Assembly: GCF_001718315.1 (NCBI RefSeq)
Contig: NZ_CP013362.1
Span: 868,001 to 932,000 of the forward strand
Length of the DNA: 64,000 nucleotides
Source: Burkholderia diffusa
GTDB lineage: Bacteria > Pseudomonadota > Gammaproteobacteria > Burkholderiales > Burkholderiaceae
Direction of reading: 5' to 3'
The notes below the pieces were generated by a model, which was not told the origin of the DNA, searched no databases, and worked only from the letters and a program-made list of their open reading frames with translations. Below are positions 28,373-39,076 of the stretch, in pieces (the stretch's first letter is position 1; every line of letters begins with the position of its first letter). Made by a program: the position numbers and the translations under genes.

Positions 28373-29257
28373 ATGAGCGAATCCCAGATCATCGAAGTCC
28401 CGTCCGCCGACTGGAGCGGACACAACCTGTCGACGCCGCGCGAGCAACTGCTCGCCGCGGTCGAGGAAGGCAAGGTGCTGTATTTCCCGAACCTGCGCTT
28501 CGCGATCGAAGGCGGCGAGGAAGCGTTGCTCGATCCGGCGCTCGCCGATCCGAAACGCAAGAACATCAGCCTCGCGCCGAATGGCGGCGCGCTCGCCGGC
28601 GTGCTCGGCGACAGCGTCACGCAGTCGGCCGTGCGCGCGCTCGTCGCGCGTTTCCAGCAGCAAGCCGGCACGCTCGTCGACGGCCTCTTTCCCGAGTACC
28701 GCGGCAAGCTGCGCGTCGCGCCGACGAGCCTGCGGCTGATGCAGGTCGAGACGCGCCAGACTTCATGGCGCAAGGACGACAGCCGACTGCACGTCGACGC
28801 GTTCCCGTCGCGGCCGAACTACGGCGAGCGGATCCTGCGCGTGTTCACGAACGTGAACCCGGCCGGGCAGCCGCGCGTGTGGCGCGTGGGCGAACCGTTC
28901 GAGGACGTCGCGAAGCGTTTCCTGCCGAAGATCCGGCCGCAGTTTCCTGGTTCCGCGTGGCTGCTGAACCTGCTGCACGTGACGAAGTCGCCGCGCAGCG
29001 CGTACGACCACCTGATGCTGAACCTGCACGACGGGATGAAGGCGGACCTCGACTACCAGAAGACGTGTCCACAGCAAACGATGCCGTTTCCGCCGGGCAG
29101 CGTGTGGATATGTTTCTCGGATCAGACTTCGCACGCTGTGATGTCCGGCCAGTTCATGCTCGAGCAGACCTTTTTCCTGCCGGTCGACGCGATGGTGCGT
29201 CGCGACTGCGCGCCGCTCGGCATTCTCGAGCGCCTGACCGGCAGGACGCTGGTTTGA
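28373..29257 (+). CDS. kdoO: Kdo 3-hydroxylase (Fe(II)/2-oxoglutarate/O2-dependent)
   Basis: 294 residues. The iron-binding HxD is H140/D142 (LHVDAF) and a downstream His, probably H254 in SDQTSHAVMSG, completes the facial triad. The whole sequence matches the Kdo hydroxylase family characterised in Burkholderia ambifaria and Yersinia, which converts Kdo in lipid A-Kdo2 to Ko (D-glycero-D-talo-oct-2-ulosonic acid). Its place between waaC and waaA strongly supports this. Ko is a known feature of Burkholderia LPS cores. Gaps to neighbours are 43 and 37 bases. Confidence 0.9.
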   Translation: MSESQIIEVPSADWSGHNLSTPREQLLAAVEEGKVLYFPNLRFAIEGGEEALLDPALADPKRKNISLAPNGGALAGVLGDSVTQSAVRALVARFQQQAGTLVDGLFPEYRGKLRVAPTSLRLMQVETRQTSWRKDDSRLHVDAFPSRPNYGERILRVFTNVNPAGQPRVWRVGEPFEDVAKRFLPKIRPQFPGSAWLLNLLHVTKSPRSAYDHLMLNLHDGMKADLDYQKTCPQQTMPFPPGSVWICFSDQTSHAVMSGQFMLEQTFFLPVDAMVRRDCAPLGILERLTGRTLV

Positions 29258-29294
29258 GCGCGCGCCTGTTTCGACGCATGACGGGGGCTGCCTC

Positions 29295-30653
29295 ATGCTG
29301 AGGGCGATCTATCGCGCGCTGTGGTGGCTGGTCGCGCCGATCGCCGTGATCCGGCTCTTCGTGCGTTCGCGCAAGGAACGCGGCTATCGCGAACACATCG
29401 GCGAGCGCTTTGGTCACGTCGCGGGCCGTTCGCCGGACGATCGCGCGCCGCTGATCTGGGTGCATGCGGTATCGGTGGGCGAGACGCGCGCTGCGCAGCC
29501 GCTGATCGACGCGTTGATGCGCGCGCGTCCCGACGCGCGCATCCTGCTTACCCACATGACGCCGAGCGGCCGCGCGACCGGCGAGCAGATCTTCGGCGAT
29601 CGAGTGTTGCGCTGCTATCTGCCGTACGACATGCCGGGCGCGGTGCGGCGCTTCCTGCACGCATGGCGGCCGACGCTCGGGCTCGTGATGGAAACCGAAG
29701 TGTGGCCGACGCTGATCGACGAATGCCGCCGTGCGGACGTACCGCTCGTGCTGACCAACGCGCGGATGTCCGCGCGTTCGCATCGGCGCGCCGCGAAATT
29801 CGGCGCGGCGACGCGCGACGTGTTCGGCGGTTTCTCGCGCGTGCTCGCGCAGAGCCCGGCCGACGCGGAGCGCCTGACGTCGCTCGGTGCGCGCAACGTG
29901 ACGGTGCTCGGCAACCTGAAGTTCGACATGACGACGCCGCCGGAGCTGGCCGCGCGCGGCCATGCGTGGCGCGACGCGATCGGCGCGCGGCCCGTGTGGG
30001 TCGCGGCGAGCACGCGCGAGAACGAAGAGGCGCTGGTGCTGCAGGCGTTCGCCGCGATGAAGACGCCGGATGCGCTGCTGATTCTCGTGCCGCGTCATCC
30101 GCAGCGTTTCGCGGAAGTGGAGGCGCTGGTCGCGCGCAACGGCTTCAAGTGCGTACGGCGCTCGGTGTGGGGGGCCGATGCTGCGGCGCTCGCGGCCGGG
30201 CGCGCCGCCGCCGCCGAACCGCTGGCGGACGACGTGACGGTGCTGCTCGGAGACTCGATGGGCGAGCTCGGCGCGTATTACGCGGCGAGCGACGTTGCGT
30301 TCATCGGCGGCAGTTTGCTGCCGCTCGGTGGACAGAACCTGATCGAAGCCTGCGCGGTTGGCGTGCCGGTGCTGATCGGCCCACACGTATTCAACTTCAC
30401 GCAGGCGACCGCCGATGCGGTCGCGGCCGGCGCGGCGCTGCAGGTCGCGGATCCGCTCGATCTCGCGCACGTGCTCGACGCGCTGTTCGCCGACAACGCG
30501 CGGCGTATCGCGATGGGTGCGGCCGGTGCAGCGTTCGCGGCGCGCCATCGCGGTGCGACCGCGCGCTCGGTGGACGTGCTGGCGGCGTTGCTGCCGCCGG
30601 TGGAGCGGGGCGGGCGTGCGATGCACGGCGCAGCCGACGCTTTCGACGAATAA
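29295..30653 (+). CDS. waaA: Kdo transferase
   Basis: 452 residues. An N-terminal hydrophobic anchor (LWWLVAPIAVIRLFV) is followed by RSRKERGYREHIGERFG, WVHAVSVGETRAAQPL and the C-terminal GGSLLPLGGQNLIEACAVGVPVL, all canonical for WaaA (GT30). It transfers Kdo from CMP-Kdo to lipid IVA at the inner membrane. Last gene of waaC-kdoO-waaA. It converges on ureG, whose stop lies 61 bases away; a 7-base inverted repeat at 30690-30708 lies between. Confidence 0.93.
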   Translation: MLRAIYRALWWLVAPIAVIRLFVRSRKERGYREHIGERFGHVAGRSPDDRAPLIWVHAVSVGETRAAQPLIDALMRARPDARILLTHMTPSGRATGEQIFGDRVLRCYLPYDMPGAVRRFLHAWRPTLGLVMETEVWPTLIDECRRADVPLVLTNARMSARSHRRAAKFGAATRDVFGGFSRVLAQSPADAERLTSLGARNVTVLGNLKFDMTTPPELAARGHAWRDAIGARPVWVAASTRENEEALVLQAFAAMKTPDALLILVPRHPQRFAEVEALVARNGFKCVRRSVWGADAAALAAGRAAAAEPLADDVTVLLGDSMGELGAYYAASDVAFIGGSLLPLGGQNLIEACAVGVPVLIGPHVFNFTQATADAVAAGAALQVADPLDLAHVLDALFADNARRIAMGAAGAAFAARHRGATARSVDVLAALLPPVERGGRAMHGAADAFDE

Positions 30654-30689
30654 GCGGGAGGCGTAAGGCCGTTCCCCCGGCTGACGTGG

Positions 30690-30708
30690 CGACGGCATAC
30701 CGCCGTCG
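30690..30708. terminator. Weak hairpin between convergent waaA and ureG
   Basis: Arms CGACGGC and GCCGTCG around ATACC, in the 61-base gap where the LPS and urease transcripts converge. No T-run on either side, so it may only assist rho-dependent ending. Confidence 0.35.
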
Positions 30709-30714
30709 TGTCGC

Positions 30715-31362
30715 TCACACCGTCAACAGCCCCTTCTTCTCGATGAACGCGATCACGTCCGCGACGCCTTCAAGCGCCTTCAGGTTCGTCATCACGTAAG
30801 GCCGCTCGCCGCGCATCTTCTTCGTATCGGACGCCATCACATCAAGGTTCGCGCCGACGAGCGGCGCGAGGTCCGTCTTGTTGATCACGAGCAGGTCGGA
30901 CTTCGTGATGCCGGGGCCACCTTTGCGCGGAATCTTCTCGCCGCCGGCGACATCGATCACGTAGATCGTCAGGTCCGACAGCTCGGGGCTGAACGTGGCC
31001 GCGAGATTGTCGCCGCCCGATTCGATGAACACGATGTCGGCGTCGGGGAAGCGCGACAGCATCCGGTCGACGGCCTCGAGGTTGATCGACGCATCCTCGC
31101 GGATCGCCGTGTGCGGGCAACCGCCCGTCTCGACGCCCATGATGCGTTCCTCGGGCAGTGCGCCCGCGACCGTCAGCAGGCGCTGGTCTTCCTTCGTATA
31201 GATGTCGTTGGTGATCGCGACGAGGTCGTACTTGTCGCGCATCGCCTTGCACAGCATTTCGAGCAACGTGGTCTTGCCGGAGCCGACCGGCCCGCCGATG
31301 CCGACACGCAGCGGCGGCAGTTTCTTGGTGCGGCGGGTGGAGGAGAGAGCAGGTGCATTCAT
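30715..31362 (-). CDS. ureG: Urease accessory GTPase
   Basis: 215 residues. P-loop [13 protein letters not shown] near residues 24-36, the metal-binding CPH motif in [17 protein letters not shown], and the guanine-recognition NKTDLAP. It is a SIMIBI-class GTPase that delivers nickel to apo-urease with UreD and UreF. It is the last gene of the urt-ure block, 14 bases below ureF. Length and motifs are complete. Confidence 0.95.
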   Translation of the reverse strand: MNAPALSSTRRTKKLPPLRVGIGGPVGSGKTTLLEMLCKAMRDKYDLVAITNDIYTKEDQRLLTVAGALPEERIMGVETGGCPHTAIREDASINLEAVDRMLSRFPDADIVFIESGGDNLAATFSPELSDLTIYVIDVAGGEKIPRKGGPGITKSDLLVINKTDLAPLVGANLDVMASDTKKMRGERPYVMTNLKALEGVADVIAFIEKKGLLTV

Positions 31363-31376
31363 GGCGTGGATCTTGT

Positions 31377-32057
31377 TCAGGAGCGGAACAACCGCGAATA
31401 CTGGGATTCGTGCCGCGCCGACAGGATGCCGAGCTGCGGCGCGAACGTGTTGATGGCGTCGGGTGGCGTCGCGAGCGCGCGGCGCACGGCCGCGTCGATC
31501 GCGCCGCGCAGCGCGACGATGATGCGCTGGCCGGCGAGCTGGCCGAGCGGCACCGCTTTCAGCGCGGCGGACGTCTGGTTCTCGACCCAGCCGAATGCGT
31601 AGGCGGCGAGCGTCGCGTCGGCGCCGGCATCATGCGCGGCAGCCGCGTACGCGAACGCCGTCGGCAGCGCGATCGGTGACAGCGACGCGAGCGTCGCGCG
31701 GCGCTCGGCATCGCCCCATTCGAGCGACCCGCAGAGTTGTGCGAGCGACCAGCCCATCTGCTCGGTTTCGCGGCGCAGTTCCGACGATTCGCGGCTCGCG
31801 ACGAACCACGCGTTCTCGCGCACGAGCGCATCGGCGTCGTGCGCGTGCCAGCGCGCGAGCTGGTGCGCGAGGAACGGCAGCTCGCCGTGCGCGAGCACGT
31901 CGGTCAGTCCGCTCGCGATCCAGTCGCGCGCGGTGTCCGCGTCGCGGATCAGGTTCGCGTCGAGCGCGGCTTCGAGTCCCTGCGAATAGCTGAACGCGCC
32001 GATCGGCAGCGCCGGCGACGCGAGATGCAGCAGCGCGACGAGTTCAGTGGTGGTCAT
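31377..32057 (-). CDS. ureF: Urease accessory protein UreF
   Basis: 226 residues from ATG at 32057, inside the ureE 3' end (14-base overlap); the longer open frame upstream is the His-rich ureE coding read out of frame. [21 protein letters not shown] near the N-terminus is the UreF signature, and a Tyr/Arg-rich tail ends at [12 protein letters not shown]. The all-helical protein acts as a checkpoint that couples UreG GTP hydrolysis to nickel insertion in the UreD-F-G complex. Confidence 0.93.
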   Translation of the reverse strand: MTTTELVALLHLASPALPIGAFSYSQGLEAALDANLIRDADTARDWIASGLTDVLAHGELPFLAHQLARWHAHDADALVRENAWFVASRESSELRRETEQMGWSLAQLCGSLEWGDAERRATLASLSPIALPTAFAYAAAAHDAGADATLAAYAFGWVENQTSAALKAVPLGQLAGQRIIVALRGAIDAAVRRALATPPDAINTFAPQLGILSARHESQYSRLFRS

Positions 32058-32664
32058 GACCGTGGTGGCCGTGCGAGCAGCCCGGGCCATGCTGATGATC
32101 GTGATCGTGATCGTGATCGTGATCGTGATCGTGCGAGTGCGAGTGGCCGTGGTGTTCGCCGAACACCTGCTGTGCAAGCGCGTAATCCTCCGCGAACGTC
32201 GCGTCGTGTCCGTGCTTGTGACCACCGCCGTATGCGCCGGCTTCCGGCTGGAACGGTGCGCTGGCTTCTTCGACCTGCGTGCCGAGCCGGCGCAGCATGT
32301 CCGCGAGCACCGGATCGGCTTCGAGCTTCAGATAACCGTCGCCGATCTCGACCGGCGTGTGACGGTTGCCGAGGTGATACGCGGCGCGCATCAGCGTGAG
32401 CGCATCGGCGGCACGCACGAGCAGCACGGTCTCGTGCGCCGCGGCGATGCGCACGAGTGCGCCGTCGTCGGCGACGAGCACGTCGCCGTCGCGCAGCACG
32501 GTGCCGCGCGGCAGCAGGACTGCGACGTCCTCGCCGGTGTCGAGCGTCGCCGCGAGGCGGCTCTTGCAGCGGGCGTCATACGCGAGCGTGAGCGTCGGCG
32601 CACGCGCGACGAGCGACGCGGCGAGCTTCACGTTCGGGGCAATGCGTTTGTCGAGGGTGCGCAT
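32044..32664 (-). CDS. ureE: Urease nickel metallochaperone UreE with His-Asp repeat tail
   Basis: 206 residues. The peptide-binding and metal-binding domains are canonical ([19 protein letters not shown], with the conserved His). From about residue 172 the tail is extremely His-rich: HHGHSHSH, a run of DH pairs, then [16 protein letters not shown]. The DH run is encoded by a perfect hexanucleotide repeat. Such tails bind several Ni ions and act as a nickel store. It lies 18 bases below ureC and overlaps ureF. Confidence 0.94.
   Translation of the reverse strand: MRTLDKRIAPNVKLAASLVARAPTLTLAYDARCKSRLAATLDTGEDVAVLLPRGTVLRDGDVLVADDGALVRIAAAHETVLLVRAADALTLMRAAYHLGNRHTPVEIGDGYLKLEADPVLADMLRRLGTQVEEASAPFQPEAGAYGGGHKHGHDATFAEDYALAQQVFGEHHGHSHSHDHDHDHDHDHDHQHGPGCSHGHHGHDHH
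32097..32138. repeat. Seven perfect GATCGT hexamer repeats in ureE
   Basis: Forty-two bases made of seven identical six-base units encode alternating Asp-His in UreE. Because the unit is two codons, slippage would change the number of DH pairs without shifting frame. Confidence 0.9.
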
Positions 32665-32682
32665 GGAACGAAAAACCGGAAA

Positions 32683-34389
32683 TCAGAACAGGAAATAGCG
32701 CTGCGCCATCGGCAGCACCGTGGCCGGCTCGCAGGTGAGCAACTGGCCGTCGGCGATCACGTCGTAAGTTTCGGGATCGACGCTGATCGACGGACGCCAT
32801 GCGTTGTGGATCATATCGGCCTTCGTCACGTTGCGGCAGTTGCGCACCGGCACGACGCGCTTCGCGAGCCCGTAGCGTTCGGCGATGCCCGCCTCGGCCG
32901 CCATCTGCGACACGAAGGTCAGCGATGTGCGGGCGAGCGCGCCGCCGCGGGTGGCGAACATCTCGCGGTAGTGGACGGGCTGCGGCGTCGGGATCGACGC
33001 GTTCGGATCGCCCATCTGCGCGATGGCGATCATCCCGCCCTTCAGGATCATCGACGGCTTGATCCCGAAGAACGCGGGCTCCCACAGCACGAGGTCGGCC
33101 CACTTGCCCGGTTCGATCGAACCGACTTCGTGTGCGATGCCATGCGTGATCGCCGGGTTGATCGTGTACTTCGCGATGTAGCGCTTCGCACGGAAGTTAT
33201 CGTTGCGCGTGCTGTCTTCCGGCAGCGCGCCGCGCTGCACCTTCATCTTGTGCGCGGTCTGCCAGGTGCGGATGATTACTTCACCGACGCGGCCCATCGC
33301 CTGCGAGTCGGACGACAGCATCGACAGCGCGCCGAGATCGTGCAGGATGTCCTCGGCCGCGATGGTCTCGCGGCGGATCCGCGATTCGGCGAACGCGAGA
33401 TCCTCGGCGATCGACGGATCGAGGTGGTGGCACACCATCAGCATGTCGAGATGCTCGTCGAGCGTGTTGATCGTATACGGGCGTGTCGGGTTGGTCGACG
33501 ACGGCAGCACGTTCGCCTCGCCGCACACCTTCAGGATGTCGGGTGCATGGCCGCCGCCCGCGCCTTCGGTGTGGTACGTGTGGATCGTTCGACCCTTGAA
33601 CGCGGCGACCGTCGATTCGACGAAGCCGCCTTCGTTCAGCGTGTCGGTGTGGATCGCGACCTGCGTGTCGGTGTCGTCGGCGACCGACAGGCAGTTGTCG
33701 ATCGCGGCGGGCGTCGTGCCCCAGTCTTCATGCAGCTTCAGCCCGATCGCGCCGGCCGCGATCTGCTCGACGAGCGGCTGCGGCAGGCTCGCGTTGCCCT
33801 TGCCGAGGAAGCCGAGGTTGATCGGCCAGCCGTCGGCGGCCTGCAGCATGCGCTCCATGTGCCACGGGCCCGGCGTGCAGGTCGTCGCGTTGGTGCCGGT
33901 GGCGGGCCCGGTGCCGCCGCCGAGCATCGTCGTGACGCCCGACGCGAGCGCCTCGTCGATCTGCTGCGGACTGATGAAGTGGATGTGCGTGTCGATGCCG
34001 CCGGCCGTCACGATCAGCCCTTCGCCGGCGATCACTTCGGTCGCCGCGCCGATCGCGATCGTCACGCCCGGCTGAATGTCCGGGTTGCCGGCCTTGCCGA
34101 TCGCGGCGATGCGGCCGTGCTTGATCGCGATGTCGGCCTTCACGATGCCCCAGTGGTCGAGGATCACGGCGTTCGTGATGATCGTGTCAGGCACGTCGGC
34201 GGCCACGCGCTGAGATTGGCCCATCCCGTCGCGGATCACTTTCCCGCCGCCGAATTTCACTTCCTCGCCGTAGGTCGTGAAGTCGCGTTCGATCTCGATT
34301 ATCAGTTCGGTATCGGCGAGCCGCACGCGGTCGCCCGTCGTCGGCCCGAACATTTCCGCGTATGCGCGGCGGCTCAAGCGTAGTGTCAT
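32683..34389 (-). CDS. ureC: Urease alpha subunit
   Basis: 568 residues, full length. Nickel-site and active-site elements are visible: HIHFISP (metal His pair), GLKLHEDWG with the Lys that becomes carbamylated, and MVCHHLDPS with the catalytic flap His. Hydrolyses urea to ammonia and carbamate in the cytoplasm as the UreABC complex. It lies 28 bases below ureB. An antisense frame of similar length on the plus strand is a codon-bias artefact. Confidence 0.97.
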   Translation of the reverse strand: MTLRLSRRAYAEMFGPTTGDRVRLADTELIIEIERDFTTYGEEVKFGGGKVIRDGMGQSQRVAADVPDTIITNAVILDHWGIVKADIAIKHGRIAAIGKAGNPDIQPGVTIAIGAATEVIAGEGLIVTAGGIDTHIHFISPQQIDEALASGVTTMLGGGTGPATGTNATTCTPGPWHMERMLQAADGWPINLGFLGKGNASLPQPLVEQIAAGAIGLKLHEDWGTTPAAIDNCLSVADDTDTQVAIHTDTLNEGGFVESTVAAFKGRTIHTYHTEGAGGGHAPDILKVCGEANVLPSSTNPTRPYTINTLDEHLDMLMVCHHLDPSIAEDLAFAESRIRRETIAAEDILHDLGALSMLSSDSQAMGRVGEVIIRTWQTAHKMKVQRGALPEDSTRNDNFRAKRYIAKYTINPAITHGIAHEVGSIEPGKWADLVLWEPAFFGIKPSMILKGGMIAIAQMGDPNASIPTPQPVHYREMFATRGGALARTSLTFVSQMAAEAGIAERYGLAKRVVPVRNCRNVTKADMIHNAWRPSISVDPETYDVIADGQLLTCEPATVLPMAQRYFLF

Positions 34390-34417
34390 GTGCTGTTCCT
34401 GAAGAGCGGGGCGCGGC

Positions 34418-34723
34418 TTACAGCGGCCCCATCACCTTGCCCTGAAAACCGTAGACGGCGCGCTCGCCGGCCAGCTCGACGAGCTCGACGGTGCGCGTCT
34501 GGCCCGGCTCGAAGCGCACGGCCGTGCCGGCCGCGATGTTGAGCCGGAAGCCGCGCGCGGCCGCACGGTCGAACGACAGCGCGTCGTTGACTTCGAAGAA
34601 GTGGTAATGCGAGCCGACTTGCACCGGGCGGTCGCCGGTGTTCGCGACGACGAGCGAGACCGTCGCGCGGCCCGCGTTCAGTTCGTGCTCGCCGTCGTCG
34701 GTGAGGATTTCGCCGGGGATCAT
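34418..34723 (-). CDS. ureB: Urease beta subunit
   Basis: 101 residues from ATG at 34723 ([11 protein letters not shown]), preceded by GAGG at good spacing and matching the family length. A GTG at 34741 overlapping the ureA stop would add six residues. [22 protein letters not shown] and LDFDR-like [13 protein letters not shown] are the family signatures. It packs with UreA and UreC in the trimer of heterotrimers. Confidence 0.95.
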   Translation of the reverse strand: MIPGEILTDDGEHELNAGRATVSLVVANTGDRPVQVGSHYHFFEVNDALSFDRAAARGFRLNIAAGTAVRFEPGQTRTVELVELAGERAVYGFQGKVMGPL

Positions 34724-34737
34724 GCGTGCTACCTCGG

Positions 34738-35040
34738 TCACGGAATCGGATGGTGGACGGTGACGAGCTTGGTGCCGTCGGGGAAGGTCGCCTCGACTTG
34801 AATGTCGGGGATCATCTCCGGCACACCTTCCATCACGTCGTCGCGCGTGAGCAGCGTCGTGCCGTAGTGCATCACCTCGGCGACGGTCTTGCCGTCGCGC
34901 GCGGCTTCCATCAGCGCGGCGGTAATGAACGCGACCGCTTCCGGATAGTTGAGCTTCAACCCGCGCGCGCGGCGGCGCTCGGCCAGCAGCGCCGCCGTGA
35001 AGATCAGCAGCTTGTCCTTTTCTCGGGGAGTCAGTTTCAT
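34738..35040 (-). CDS. ureA: Urease gamma subunit
   Basis: 100 residues, the standard length. [20 protein letters not shown] and the [13 protein letters not shown] motif are canonical; it ends in [11 protein letters not shown]. First structural gene of the ureABC set. The 237-base gap from ureD upstream holds no gene I recognise and could contain an internal promoter, but no convincing -35/-10 pair was found. Confidence 0.96.
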   Translation of the reverse strand: MKLTPREKDKLLIFTAALLAERRRARGLKLNYPEAVAFITAALMEAARDGKTVAEVMHYGTTLLTRDDVMEGVPEMIPDIQVEATFPDGTKLVTVHHPIP

Positions 35041-35277
35041 GAAGGCAATCGTTCAGGAAAACGTAATTTGTTATCGGTGCGCGGGATTCCGGCCGAGGCG
35101 CGGGTCATCGTAGCACCGCGCCGTTTTTCGTGCGTCGTGTAGCCGTTATGTAAGCAGCAAGGCGCGTGCCATGTCGGAAGAACGGGCATCGATGCGCGAT
35201 CGTGGTGCGCGATGCATGGATCGTGGGCAGCGCGGGCTGCGCCGCCGCGCCGAAACGGTGCGTGCCGCGCCGCGCGC

Positions 35278-36315
<1,038 letters not shown>

Positions 36316-36336
36316 TCATCGCGTGCCGTAGCGTCG

Positions 36337-37029
36337 CTACACCGCGATCAGCTCGCGCACGCCGTTCGCCTCCATGTCGTGTGCGTCGCCGCCCGCAATG
36401 ACCTCGCCGCGGCTCATCACCCAGTAGCGGTCCGCGATCGAGCGTGCGAAGTCGTAATACTGCTCGACGAGCAGCACGGTCATCCTTGATTCGTCGACGA
36501 GCTGGCGCAGCGTGCGGCCGATGTCCTGGATGATAGACGGCTGGATACCCTCGGTCGGCTCGTCGAGGATCAGCAACTGCGGCTCGCTCATCAGCGCGCG
36601 GCCGATTGCGAGCTGCTGCTGCTGGCCGCCCGACAGGTCGCCGCCGCGCCGAGCACGCATGTCCTTCAGCACCGGGAACAGGTCGTAGATGCGGTCGGGC
36701 ACTTTCGACGGCGCCTTGCGGCTTGCCGCGCCGACGAGCAGGTTCTCCTCGACGGTGAGGCGCGGAAAGATGTCGCGGCCCTGCGGCACGTACGCGAGGC
36801 CGGCCGCGACGCGCGCATACGGCGGCAACGTGCCGAGCGCCGTACCGCGCCACGACACGCTGCCGCTCTTCGCGGCGACGACACCCATCAGGCAACGCAG
36901 CAACGTGCTCTTGCCGACGCCGTTGCGGCCGAGCAGCACGGTGAGCTTGGCTTCGTCGGCGGCCAGCGTGACGTTGCGCAGGATATGGCTGCCGCCGTAG
37001 TACTGGTTCAGTGCATCGATCTTCAGCAT
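36337..37029 (-). CDS. urtE: Urea ABC transporter ATPase UrtE
   Basis: 230 residues. Walker A LLGRNGVGKSTLL near 32-44, signature LSGGQQQQLAIGRAL, Walker B LLILDEPTEGIQPS. It is a LivF-like subunit; GRDIFPRLTVEENL is typical of the UrtE branch. It lies 4 bases below urtD. With UrtD it powers urea uptake through UrtBC. Confidence 0.94.
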   Translation of the reverse strand: MLKIDALNQYYGGSHILRNVTLAADEAKLTVLLGRNGVGKSTLLRCLMGVVAAKSGSVSWRGTALGTLPPYARVAAGLAYVPQGRDIFPRLTVEENLLVGAASRKAPSKVPDRIYDLFPVLKDMRARRGGDLSGGQQQQLAIGRALMSEPQLLILDEPTEGIQPSIIQDIGRTLRQLVDESRMTVLLVEQYYDFARSIADRYWVMSRGEVIAGGDAHDMEANGVRELIAV

Positions 37030-37033
37030 GGGA

Positions 37034-37891
37034 TTACCGTCCGAGGTAAGACTCGATCACCGCGTCGTCGCGCTTGACCTGGTCGAGCGTGCCTTGCGCG
37101 AGCACCGCGCCTTCGGCCATCACCGTCACGCGGCCCGTGTCGCCCGCGAGCGCCGCGACGAACTCCATGTCGTGCTCGACGACCATCATCGAGCAGGTGC
37201 CGCGCAGCGTGTTCAGCAGCTTCGCGAGTTCCATCGTTTCGTGATCCGTCATCCCCGCAGCCGGCTCGTCGAGCAGCAGCAGCGCCGGGCGCTGCATCAG
37301 CAGCATGCCGATCTCGAGCCGCTGCTTCTGCCCGTGCGACAGCTCGCCGGCCGCGCGATACGCGTCGCTTTCGAGACCGATCAGCGCGAGCGTCTCCTCG
37401 ATCTTCGCCTGCGCGGCGCGGTCGAGCCGCGCGCGCAGCGATGCGAGCCAGCCCTTGTCGGTCTGCATCGCCAGTTCGAGGTTTTCCCATACCGGGTGCT
37501 GTTCGAACACGGTCGGCTTCTGGAACTTGCGGCCGATCCCCGCGCGCGCGATTTCGGGCTCGTTCATCCGCGCGAGGTCGATGGTCTGGCCGAGAAACAC
37601 CTTGCCCGCGTCGGGGCGCGTCTTGCCGGTGATCACGTCCATCATCGTCGTCTTGCCCGCGCCGTTCGGGCCGATCACGCAGCGCAGTTCGCCCGCGTCG
37701 ATCGCGAGCGACAGCTTGTTCAGCGCGCGAAAGCCGTCGAAGCTCACCTCGATATCCTCGAGGTAGAGGATCGTGCCGTGCGACGTATCGATGCCGGGCG
37801 GCACCACTCGGCCCATCGATGCGGTGCCGCTGACGGCCAGCAGCTCGTCCTCGGCGGGCGGCGTGAACTGGTAGAGGGCCGTGCCGTTCAT
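37034..37891 (-). CDS. urtD: Urea ABC transporter ATPase UrtD
   Basis: 285 residues from ATG at 37891, overlapping the urtC stop (ATGA). About 40 residues of low-complexity leader precede the ABC domain: VIGPNGAGKTTMMDVITGK is Walker A, LSHGQKQRLEIGMLL the signature, LLLLDEPAAGMTD Walker B. SFDGFRALN and the LivG-like layout are typical of UrtD. The first 40 residues are longer than usual, so a later start is possible. Confidence 0.93.
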   Translation of the reverse strand: MNGTALYQFTPPAEDELLAVSGTASMGRVVPPGIDTSHGTILYLEDIEVSFDGFRALNKLSLAIDAGELRCVIGPNGAGKTTMMDVITGKTRPDAGKVFLGQTIDLARMNEPEIARAGIGRKFQKPTVFEQHPVWENLELAMQTDKGWLASLRARLDRAAQAKIEETLALIGLESDAYRAAGELSHGQKQRLEIGMLLMQRPALLLLDEPAAGMTDHETMELAKLLNTLRGTCSMMVVEHDMEFVAALAGDTGRVTVMAEGAVLAQGTLDQVKRDDAVIESYLGR

Positions 37892-39075
37892 GCGCGTTTC
37901 CCCTTTGCGAGCAGCGTGTCGACGAGGCCCATGATGCCGCGTGGCAACAGCAGCGGCACGAGCACGAAGATCAGGCCGAGAAAGAACAGCCAGTATTCGG
38001 CGAAGTACGCGGTAAAGAGGCTTTTCGCGCCGTTCACCGCGAACGCGCCGACGATCGGACCGATCAGCGTGCCGCGGCCGCCCACCGCGACCCAGATCGC
38101 CATCTCGATCGAGTTGCCGGGCGACATCTCGCCAGGATTGATGATGCCGACCTGCGGCACGTACAATGCGCCCGCGATCCCGCACAGCACGGCCGACAGC
38201 GTCCATACGAACAGCTTGTACGCGAGCGGGCTGTAGCCGAGGAACATCAGCCGCGTCTCGCCGTCGCGCACCGCGGTGACCACGCGCCCGAGCTTGCTGG
38301 TGACGATCGCGCGCGCGGCGATGAACGCGAGCACAAGCGTCGCGAAGGTCAGCAGCAACAGCGCCGTGCGCGTGCCGGGCGACGTGATCGGAAACCCGGC
38401 GATGCGCTTGAAGTCGGTGAAGCCGTTGTTGCCGCCGAAGCCCGTCTCGTTGCGAAAGAACAGCAGCATCGCGGCGAACGTCAGCGCCTGCGTGATGATC
38501 GACAGGTACACGCCCTTCACGCGCGAGCGGAACGTGAAGAAGCCGAACACCCATGAGAGCACGGCCGGCACGAGCACGACCAGCGCGAGCGCCCAGGCGA
38601 GATGCTGCGTGCCGCTCCAGTACCACGGCAGCTGATGCCAGTCGAGGAACACCATGAAGTCGGGCAGGTCGCTGCCGTACTTGCCGTCGCGGCCGATCTC
38701 GCGCATCAGGTACATGCCGATCGCATAACCGCCGAGCGCGAAGAAGAGGCCATGGCCGAGACTCAGGATTCCGCAGTAACCCCACACGAGATCGAGCGCG
38801 AGCGCGGCGATCGCGTAGCACATCAGCTTGCCGGCGAGCGTCATCGCATACGCGGACAGATGGAACGCGCTCGCTTCGGGCGCAACCAGCGCGGCGAGCG
38901 GCACGCCGATGCCGATCGCAAGGCACAGCGCGACGAGCGCGAGCCACGCGCGGCGCGACAGCAGCGCGGGGCGGGGCGGCAGGCCGAGCGCGAAACCGTC
39001 TGCCGCACGCGCGGCGGCCGCAGGCTTCGGTGCGTCGGCGACCGGGTTCGGCAACGAATCGGTGATTGAAGTCAT
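37888..39075 (-). CDS. urtC: Urea ABC transporter permease UrtC
   Basis: 395 residues, LivM-like inner-membrane permease with about ten spans; GYCGILSLGHGLFFALGGYA is the family signature, and GRGTLIGPIVGAFAVNGAKS the conserved C-terminal loop. The Ala/Pro-rich cytoplasmic N-terminus is about 40 residues. It follows urtB by one base and overlaps urtD. Confidence 0.94.
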   Translation of the reverse strand: MTSITDSLPNPVADAPKPAAAARAADGFALGLPPRPALLSRRAWLALVALCLAIGIGVPLAALVAPEASAFHLSAYAMTLAGKLMCYAIAALALDLVWGYCGILSLGHGLFFALGGYAIGMYLMREIGRDGKYGSDLPDFMVFLDWHQLPWYWSGTQHLAWALALVVLVPAVLSWVFGFFTFRSRVKGVYLSIITQALTFAAMLLFFRNETGFGGNNGFTDFKRIAGFPITSPGTRTALLLLTFATLVLAFIAARAIVTSKLGRVVTAVRDGETRLMFLGYSPLAYKLFVWTLSAVLCGIAGALYVPQVGIINPGEMSPGNSIEMAIWVAVGGRGTLIGPIVGAFAVNGAKSLFTAYFAEYWLFFLGLIFVLVPLLLPRGIMGLVDTLLAKGKRA

Positions 39076-39076
39076 G

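Noticed and set aside
32047-34383. Long open frame (778 codons) on the plus strand opposite ureC/ureE
   Set aside because: It is the antisense of clearly coding, highly GC3-biased urease genes; composition (Arg/Val/His/Asp-rich) is typical of such shadows and no domain is visible.
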